Under the pieces are notes generated by a model. The model was not told the DNA's origin. It worked only from the letters and a program-made list of their open reading frames with translations, and ran no database searches. A DNA stretch of 64,000 nucleotides from Leptasterias polaris (taxonomy: Eukaryota > Echinodermata > Asteroidea > Forcipulatida > Asteriidae), in the NCBI GenBank assembly GCA_037783415.1, contig JAZGTN010000120.1, positions 558,001 through 622,000 on the forward strand, in the 5' to 3' direction. Made by a program: the position numbers and the translations under genes. The stretch's first letter is position 1; each line of letters begins with the position of its first letter. Shown in pieces: positions 58,317 to 64,000 of the stretch.

Positions 58317-59452
58317 TTCTTCTTCTTCTTCTTCTCTTCGTCGCTTGTCCGCTAACAAAAGCACACTTCCCAAGCTCGTATAAACTTGAAATTTTTACCA
58401 TAGTTAGATAACTATTAGGAGACGAAACCGTTTCATTTACGTCATGATGACGTCATCAGGTGTCAAGTTACAAGGTTTTTAAAATTTAAAAATTTAATCT
58501 TTGAAAATCCATATCAAATCAAGATGAAGAGACCGTCGGTTACTTTTTGCGGGATTATATAGAGGTAATATGGGTCTTCATTTTTTATTGTGTGCGTGAC
58601 ATGACTTGACCTCTACTTCCGGTAGAAACAGGAAGTGCCTTGTAATTTAAAAGTGGCACACTTTTTGAAGTTTTTTTAAACGGTGTTATAGTCGAGCAAG
58701 AGTCTGGTTTAAAAAAATAAGACAAGTGACGTCATAAAAGTCAAGAGCGCCCTCTAGCGGCAGGTTGAAAACAATTAAAAATACACTTTTACTAGATGTC
58801 TGTGGCGAAGTTTATGATAATCGTTTCAAAATTGGTATACATAATGACCTTCTTGCAGACAACATATGTGTGAATTTTTAGATTGATGACGTCATCATGT
58901 GTCACGTGGTATCGCATTAAAGGTTTACTTTTTGAAGCTGTGTATCTACAAAACCACAAGTTTGACTGAGTTGAAACTTGGCATGTTGATAGACAGTTAT
59001 ATTGACTACTTAAAGCTAGAGTGACGACTTGATGACGTCATCAAAAAAAAATTATACAAATTTTTGAAATTTTGACCAATTGGTACATCTTCAGTACAAA
59101 GCAAGCTATAGTCAAATTTCATTTTGCATGAGACTTGGAAGGTCCTACAAGGATATAACGTGGAGTGACGTTTTCACGACGTCATCGATTTTCATGTTAT
59201 GTCACCACCAAGGTAGTGTTTTACAAGATCTATATGTACAGAACAACTTTGGTGATCAAATGGAAACTTTGCATGTACTCAAGCTGGGATGTGTTACATC
59301 CCAAAAGTTTGGTCAAATCTTTAGAACCACCATTCTAAAGACTCTATAGAAGTATACAATATTTAATACACAAACATGTTTATAACATTTCTTTGAAACA
59401 CGAGGTCACCCCGAACACCTCTTTTTTGTTTCCAACAAAAAATTATGTCTAG
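58317..59452 (+). mobile_element. CRE-repeat unit, complete (1136 bp)
   Basis: Starts directly with CTT repeats and no AGGTGTTCGG hairpin, then TTGTCCGCTAACAAAAGC. Same internal order as the previous unit. CTAG at 59449-59452 after hairpin TTTTTTGTT/AACAAAAAA. Confidence 0.72.
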
Positions 59453-60406
59453 TTAATACTTCTTTTTATTCTTATCCCCGCGATTGTCCGCTAACAAAAG
59501 CACACTTCCCAAGCTCATATAAACTTGAAACTTTACATATAGTTAGATAACCATTAGGAGATGAAACCGCTTCAGTGACGTCATGGTGACGTCATCAGGT
59601 GTCAAATTACATAATTGAGCATCTGATAGATCAAGACTGGGGCTACATTTGAAAAGTTAACGCCAAAATCGTATGACCCCTTCTTCTGGTCGTACCGGAA
59701 GGTCAAAGTTTGCCTTTGAATATTTTCTTCAAAATCGGACGATAAAGCCCACGTATGTATTAACCTGCATGTTAACTACACAGCGCTGTGTTTGGCTGGC
59801 TGTTCCGCTCCATTGATGACAGTGTCGTAAGTCCACGAGGCTTGTGTGTAGTCCAGCCATGTAATGTATTGTGTATGTGTGCAGCTGGACATGTCAAGCG
59901 TCATCGAACAAAACATGGTGTTTGGCACGATGAGTTTATCGTTAACTCGTGCGAAGTTAAACTTAAGTGATTTCCCTGTTGCCCGTCTGATATGGTTTGA
60001 TGGTAAACAACGAACAGAAGACGAGTTCTCACTGAGATGTCCACCTGATTTAGTAATATGTATGACGTTTAATAACTGACTTAAACTCAATCTGAAAAAG
60101 ATCGAAATTGGTTCGCTTCTCATCAAACATCGAGACCGACGGCACGTTGATCGACGTGACCATGCCTGCCGAAGGCGCTCTAGGCCCGCTGGGTATGTCT
60201 CTCAGACACGGCGATGAAAATTGTAAGATTTATGTAAATATCATCGTTTACAAAAAACGTCGCAATTTACTTCGTGTACAGTACTTGTCATATATTTTGT
60301 CCATTACTTGACAAGTGATGGCTTTTTTTAAATTACGAATACGACCAACATTTTAATATCATGCCGAACACCTCGTTTTTGTTATGCAACAAAAATTTAA
60401 GTCTAG
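59453..60406 (+). mobile_element. Helitron-like unit, 954 bp, 3' end at 60406
   Basis: Starts TTAATACTTC, then ATTGTCCGCTAACAAAAGC and one CRE pair (59578), then a B-like ACCGGAAGGTCAAAG block and a distant copy of the captured gene fragment (59864-60222, donor GTAAGA at 60223). Ends CGAACACCTCG, hairpin TTTTTGTT/AACAAAAA, TTTAAGT, CTAG at 60403-60406. This is the last unit of the array. Confidence 0.65.
59864..60222 (+). pseudogene. Diverged copy of captured exon
   Basis: A 71-codon frame with LSLTRAKLNLSDFPVARLIW, then DEFSLRCPPDLVICMTFNN and a stop. It is collinear with the exon at 17242-17493, where NDQNGIKDEVSLRWPPTSVI aligns. Downstream codons are in another frame up to the GTAAGA donor. 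Conservation of SLR-PP-VI-M between distant copies suggests a real ancestral protein; it was not identified. An antisense frame (59776-60126) also exists. Confidence 0.45.
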
Positions 60407-60807
60407 TTTTAATGGATTTTACTACATTTTGTGCGTTGTGCGATTGTAACAAAATGTAACACATTTGCACGTGCGCGCACACACAGACTTCCTTTGTGGA
60501 GGGATCGTGTACCGTACATTATAGCATACACAAACGACGCATATAAACTTGAATGCTTCTGGCGTTCATTGTCTTGGACGCAACTTGTCGTCTATTGTCT
60601 GTATTATAGAACCGGAAATAGGCCCAAAATACCATTCGGCGCGTGGTCCATCAGAAAAAAAGATGAAAATGATGAAAAACATTTCACCGTTTGTTCGCTA
60701 TTCTTTTATTTGAACAAAAATTGTAATGAAATATTCAATCAAGAAAACGGTGTATATTTTTATATTTTGTTGCATATTTCTAATGAACAGTCAATCAAAA
60801 AGTGGGG
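60407..60807. other. Unassigned sequence with a 128-codon frame
   Basis: The frame 60431-60817 (plus) shows no domain, signal or homologous copy in the window and runs into the G-run region. I would not call it a gene. Confidence 0.3.
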
Positions 60808-60899
60808 GGACATCTGATATGCTGTCCCCCCCCCCCCAGTCTAAAATGTGGGGGGGGGGGGGGACATGTCCCCCCGTCCCCCACCCATCGACGCCCCTG
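60805..60899 (-). mobile_element. G/C-run palindrome with hAT-like end
   Basis: GGGGGGACAT, a C-run (about 60826-60838), a G-run (about 60850-60863), then ACATGTCCCCCC. The outer right end reads CAGGGGCGTCGATGG on the minus strand, like hAT termini (CAGGGGCG). No left partner or 8-bp duplication was identified. Confidence 0.45.
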
Positions 60900-60977
60900 A
60901 TGAATGAAGGTACAGTTCAGCAGTAGCATTCCAAGCCTTGGGGCTCACGACAAAACAGCAGACAAACACAGTCTCTT

Positions 60978-61320
60978 GTCATGTGAGAGTAAGGGTACTC
61001 CTCACGGTCGTGACGGGGGTCGAGGCACAATCACGGGGGATTCCTCTCGTGTCACAGCAGCCAGATGCAGCAGGAACAATTAAGCTTTACTTGTTGCCAC
61101 AAATGTCGCTCACAGTCGATCAAACTCGAACACAGTTACAGGTTACAATAAAACAATTAGTTAACAGTCATGTGAGAGTAAGGGTACTCCTCACGGTTGT
61201 GACGGGGTCGAGGGACAATCACGGGGGATTCCTCTTGTGTCACCGCAGCCAGATGCAGCAGGAACTAGGCAGTCCTAGTTGCCACAAATGTCGCTCAGTC
61301 GAAACAGACGAGTCGGAACA
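60978..61320 (+). repeat. 189-bp tandem duplication
   Basis: GTCATGTGAGAGTAAGGGTA starts at 60978 and again at 61167. Both copies contain ACAATCACGGGGGATTCC, CCAGATGCAGCAGGAAC and GCCACAAATGTCGCTCA. The second is shorter at its end. The spanning frame has no recognisable product. Confidence 0.85.
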
Positions 61321-61484
61321 AACTTGAAAACTACAGACTTAGTCTGAGTGAAGTACACGAACTCGCTTGCAAAGTCCACAGTAGAACAAACACACAGGGG
61401 ACGAGGAAATTCTCACATCACAGCAGTAGATTACCAGAGTAGGATTATAAAACTCTCAAACTGATCTGGGTGTCAGTAAGACAT

Positions 61485-61800
61485 TTAACCACTTCACGTC
61501 GGATGACGGAAATTTCCGCACAATTCTGCTGAACGGAGATACGGTTGACGTCGACATCCGTCATACAGCTTTTCGAAAATTGCTAACCGTGCTGCCTACG
61601 GACGTAAAAAGACGTCAAATTAGTGCATCCATTTGAGACGGATGACGTAAAAAGACGTACCGCAAAAACATTAGGGCTAGCCGGATGACGTTTATAAACG
61701 ATAAAAAGGTCAGGACATTGCGACGGTTGACGTAAAATTACGATGTAGTGGTTTAGTTCTCAGTCCGGCTGACGTAAAAAGACGTCACAACATCGTTGTT
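61485..61800 (+). mobile_element. TTAA-bounded block of CGGATGACG repeats (possible piggyBac left end)
   Basis: TTAA at 61485-61488 is followed by CCACTTCACGTCGGATGACG. Variants of CGGATGACGTAAAAAGACGT recur near 61500, 61542, 61599, 61639, 61682, 61723 and 61775. An inverted CCACTACATCG motif lies at about 61741-61755. Short repeats inside a TTAA-flanked end are typical of piggyBac termini, and the transposase ORF lies downstream on the same strand. The link is inferred. Confidence 0.45.
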
Positions 61801-61859
61801 TTTACACTTTGGAATTTTTCATTGTTCAAAGTTCCCATCCTGTTCGCATAATTATCTAT

Positions 61860-63330
61860 GTGGAATCCCCTTACCTCATTCTCATATTCTTTGTTGTCAT
61901 AAAATAAAGATGTAACATAATAAATAAAACTGCAGTCTCATGTTTCTTTGATTTGCATATAAATCCAGCCTACTCCTAACGCATCTTTGTTCATGCTGTC
62001 CGCCCCAAACAATGAGGATTATCAGCTTATCGGCAGGGGATAACTTTTGCCTGTACACGGTCAACCCCCCAACACCTTTGTTCCATTTGTCTCCATTGAA
62101 ACCCGTAACCCCTAACCCCTTGGTGTCAACTTAGCTGTAACAAAATAAAAAGGGTAAAGTAATAAACACAAGTATGCTATCAATATTCAGCCATCCCGGT
62201 CATATCCATCGGTACTCGGACGGGTTCAGTAATGCGATGCACGGGGGATAAAACTATGGTCTCATAATTTTTCTTTGACTTGCATATAAATCCAGCCTAC
62301 TCCTAACGCATCTTTGTTCATGCTGTATGCCCAAAACAATGAGGATTATCAGCTTATCGTTTTCTGTCTTCATTGTCTCCTTGCTGGCCAACTATATACC
62401 TATATAAATTTGTACCTGGGCTTGTGGACGTCTTTGCAATTTCAAATACCTAACCCGTGACCCCTTTCTTCTTTATTTGCTCCAGCATGCAAATGATTGC
62501 ACACCTTTGTTCCATTTGTCACCATTGAAACCCGTAACCCCTAACCCTTAGTCCCCTTCTTAGCTGTAACTAAATAAAAATGGGAAAAGTAATAAACACA
62601 AGTATGCTATCAATATTCAGCCATCCCGGTCATATCCATCGGTACTGGGACGAGTCCAGTGATGCGATGCACGGGGGATACCTCACGGCCGACACGGTCA
62701 ACACCTGTCCCAGACTGCCGGGCCCTTCCCTTCCATCTCCAAATGGGGCTAGCTTTTGCCTGTACACGGTCAACCCTTGTCCCCGTACCCCCGATTGCGC
62801 TCTCCCCTCCCTCTCTATTCTGGTGGGCCTGTCAACGCGTTACACATGGATACTTCATGCCTTGACCCGGTCATCATTTCGGTGCTTTGATCAATAATTT
62901 GTCTAAGTATGTGGAATCCCCTTGCCTCATACTTGTATTCTTAGTTGCAATACAATCAAGATGTAAAATAATAAATAAATAAAACTACGGTCTCATAATT
63001 TTTCTTTGACTTGCATATTATAAATCCAGCCTACTCCTAACGCATCTTTGTTCATGCTGTCTGCCCCAAACAATGAGGATTATCAGCGTATCGGCTTATG
63101 TCTTCATTGTCTCCTTGCTGGCTGACTACATACCTATAGAAATTTGTACCTGGGCTGATGGACGTCTGTGCAATTTCAAATTCCTAACCCGTGACCCCTT
63201 TCTTCTTTATGTGCTCCAGCGTGCAAATGAATGCACACCTTTGTTACCATTGAAACCCGTAACCCCTAACCCATTTCCTTTCATTACAACCCATTCATGC
63301 TTTATGGTTGGAGAAATAACAGCTAATTTT
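61860..63330 (+). repeat. Triplicated TATA-box / short-ORF module
   Basis: Three tandem, partly deleted copies. Each has TTTGCATATAAATCC-type TATA (61958, 62285, 63019), about 50 bp of shared leader (CAGCCTACTCCTAACGC) and an ATG opening MRIIS (62012, 62339, 63073). Shared downstream pieces include TTGAAACCCGTAACCCCTAA, CTATCAATATTCAGCC and AATAAATAAAAC-type poly(A) signals near 61920 and 62970. Whether this is a small host gene family or part of the piggyBac 5' region is open. Confidence 0.6.
62580..62897 (+). CDS. Hypothetical Cys-containing frame in module 2
   Basis: 105 codons: after an unconvincing start it reads HPGHIHRYWDESSDAMHGG, then VNTCPRLPGPS, ASFCLYTVNPCPRTPDC and RCFDQ. The FCLYTVNP part is kept in frame in module 1 (62044-62070), directly after its MRIIS start. 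The stretch begins after ATATTCAG, a possible splice acceptor. It may be a second exon of a small secreted protein whose first exon is the MRIIS leader. No family recognised. Confidence 0.3.
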   Translation: MGKVINTSMLSIFSHPGHIHRYWDESSDAMHGGYLTADTVNTCPRLPGPSLPSPNGASFCLYTVNPCPRTPDCALPSLSILVGLSTRYTWILHALTRSSFRCFDQ

Positions 63331-63411
63331 TCATATATAAAGCTTGTTCAGTTGGTGGAGTCACACACATCAAATCATGGCATCTTTGCGAGCTCAACGT
63401 GGTCGCAATAA
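63073..63411 (+). CDS. Hypothetical signal-peptide frame in module 3
   Basis: 112 codons starting MRIISVSAYVFIVSLLAD, a plausible signal peptide, then EICTWADGRLCNFKFLTRDP. Module 2 has the same frame with an in-frame stop after NYIPI. TATA at 63019 is 54 bp upstream. The 3' part overlaps the piggyBac start, so translation of the whole frame is doubtful. Confidence 0.3.
   Translation: MRIISVSAYVFIVSLLADYIPIEICTWADGRLCNFKFLTRDPFLLYVLQRANECTPLLPLKPVTPNPFPFITTHSCFMVGEITANFSYIKLVQLVESHTSNHGIFASSTWSQ
63334..63341 (+). promoter_or_regulatory. TATA box of piggyBac transposase gene
   Basis: TATATAAA lies 43 bp upstream of the transposase ATG (63377), a normal spacing for a short 5' UTR. It is distinct from the three module TATA boxes. 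Confidence 0.55.
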
Positions 63412-64000
63412 CTTTGTTGACGCTACTTCAAGTGGCTCCGAAGAGGAATCCTCTTCTTCAGAGTCAGACCCTGAAACAGATTCAAGTGATGAATCAAGTG
63501 ATGGGTCTTCTGCAAGTGTTCCAGCACAGGCAGCGGCACCAGTGCCTAATCCAGTAGTTTGGGCGGACCGAGACTGTTTTCCTCGCCGTTTTGGGTTTTC
63601 CGGTGGAGACGGTGTCCAAATAAACTTAGATGAGTCCAGCACAAAGCTTGATGTATTTCACGAATTTTTCTCCGAAGAGCAGTTTCAGAACATTGCCGAT
63701 GAAACCAACAAGTTTGCCACTGACAACCCGCAAGACAATGATGGCAACCACATAAGAGACTGGTTTGACACGTCTGCCGACGAAGTGAAAGCACTAATAA
63801 TATCGCTGCACATTTTGATGGGTGTCACTACTAAACCAGATGTGCGATTCTTCTGGAGTAGGGAACCCATGATAGAGAGTCCATTTTTTGGAGACACAAT
63901 GCCAAGGGACCGGTTTCTGCAATTGCGAAGTTATCTCCACTTCAACAACAATGACAATGATGATGGAACCGATAGGCTGTACAAACTGCGGCCATTCATT
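63377..64000 (+). CDS. piggyBac-like transposase, N-terminal 208 codons
   Basis: Cut-and-paste DNA transposase of the piggyBac (DDE_Tnp_1_7) family, inserting at TTAA. The frame is open to the window end, with no stop in 208 codons (family length about 550-650). Residues about 19-45 form an acidic, serine-rich stretch (SGSEEESSSSESDPETDSSD), common in this family. The conserved N-terminal domain follows: LDVFHEFFSEEQFQNIADET, the WF....DEVKALIISLHILMG block, KPDVRFFWSREPM and MPRDRFLQLRSYLHFNNND, then DRLYKLRPFI. The catalytic aspartates lie to the right of the window. The start is chosen as the first ATG after the TATA box. An intact reading frame suggests a recent, possibly active copy or a domesticated gene. 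Confidence 0.92.
   Translation, partial: MASLRAQRGRNNFVDATSSGSEEESSSSESDPETDSSDESSDGSSASVPAQAAAPVPNPVVWADRDCFPRRFGFSGGDGVQINLDESSTKLDVFHEFFSEEQFQNIADETNKFATDNPQDNDGNHIRDWFDTSADEVKALIISLHILMGVTTKPDVRFFWSREPMIESPFFGDTMPRDRFLQLRSYLHFNNNDNDDGTDRLYKLRPFI

Noticed and set aside
59776..60126. Possible Cys-loop receptor-like reading (SWTYD) on the minus strand
   Set aside because: The resemblance is limited to a few residues, spacing does not fit, and splice signals favour the plus strand.
60431..60817. 128-codon plus-strand frame
   Set aside because: No recognisable domain or signal, AT-rich codon content, and it runs into a homopolymer region; insufficient to call a gene.
62095..63275. Telomere-like GTAACCCCTAACCC stretches (three places)
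   Set aside because: Each is a short imperfect motif inside the triplicated module, not a tandem TTAGGG array.

Overview
The window is eukaryotic genomic DNA, almost certainly from a marine invertebrate deuterostome; an echinoderm is my best guess. Three things support this: a split cytochrome P450 gene with GT-AG introns; LINE, SINE and LTR elements of invertebrate-deuterostome type; and a Ty3/Gypsy element whose integrase lies upstream of reverse transcriptase, an order known from the deuterostome Gmr1 group. It is AT-rich and gene-poor. Only two credible protein-coding genes are seen, and both run off a window edge.

Bases 1-9,060 hold the first four coding exons (minus strand) of a CYP4-family P450. 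The start codon is at 8,579 and the last exon seen ends at 2,105; later exons lie left of base 1. Its introns carry a frameshifted CR1/L2-like LINE (2,705-5,105), a tRNA-derived SINE (7,163-7,495) and a LINE 3' end (7,551-7,910). Further left are two TTAA-flanked palindromic MITEs, one inserted in an older LINE remnant, and a 29-bp minisatellite of exactly 15 units.

Bases 9,060-14,430 begin with a tandem array of 11 hairpin units whose inner stems change while staying paired. A TIR element rich in AACGTTGT motifs follows (left part duplicated), then a 5'-truncated LINE with a (TATC)n tail.

Bases 14,430-60,410 (46 kb) are dominated by one repeat system. Head-to-tail units end in a hairpin followed by CTAG, then T, the form of a Helitron 3' terminus. 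Nineteen such ends are listed, two of them inverted. Many units start with a hairpin (AGGTGTTCGG type or TTTTTGAG type). Many are built of roughly 145-bp sub-repeats, each with a CRE-like TGACGTCA palindrome, and many carry a decayed exon-intron-exon gene fragment. Embedded in this system are a Gmr1-like Gypsy element (34,028-37,396), two copies of a second Gypsy LTR, a 744-bp TIR element with a likely empty site elsewhere in the window, a LINE RT fragment, a 165-bp tandem repeat, a 640-bp solo LTR and a 3.4-kb segmental duplication 23.5 kb apart.

Bases 60,410-64,000 hold a G/C-run palindrome with a hAT-like end, a 189-bp tandem duplication, a TTAA-bounded block of CGGATGACG repeats, a triplicated TATA-box/short-ORF module, and the intact 5' part of a piggyBac transposase gene (63,377 to the window end).

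No tRNA, rRNA or CRISPR was found. All family assignments come from reading motifs by eye, not from database searches.
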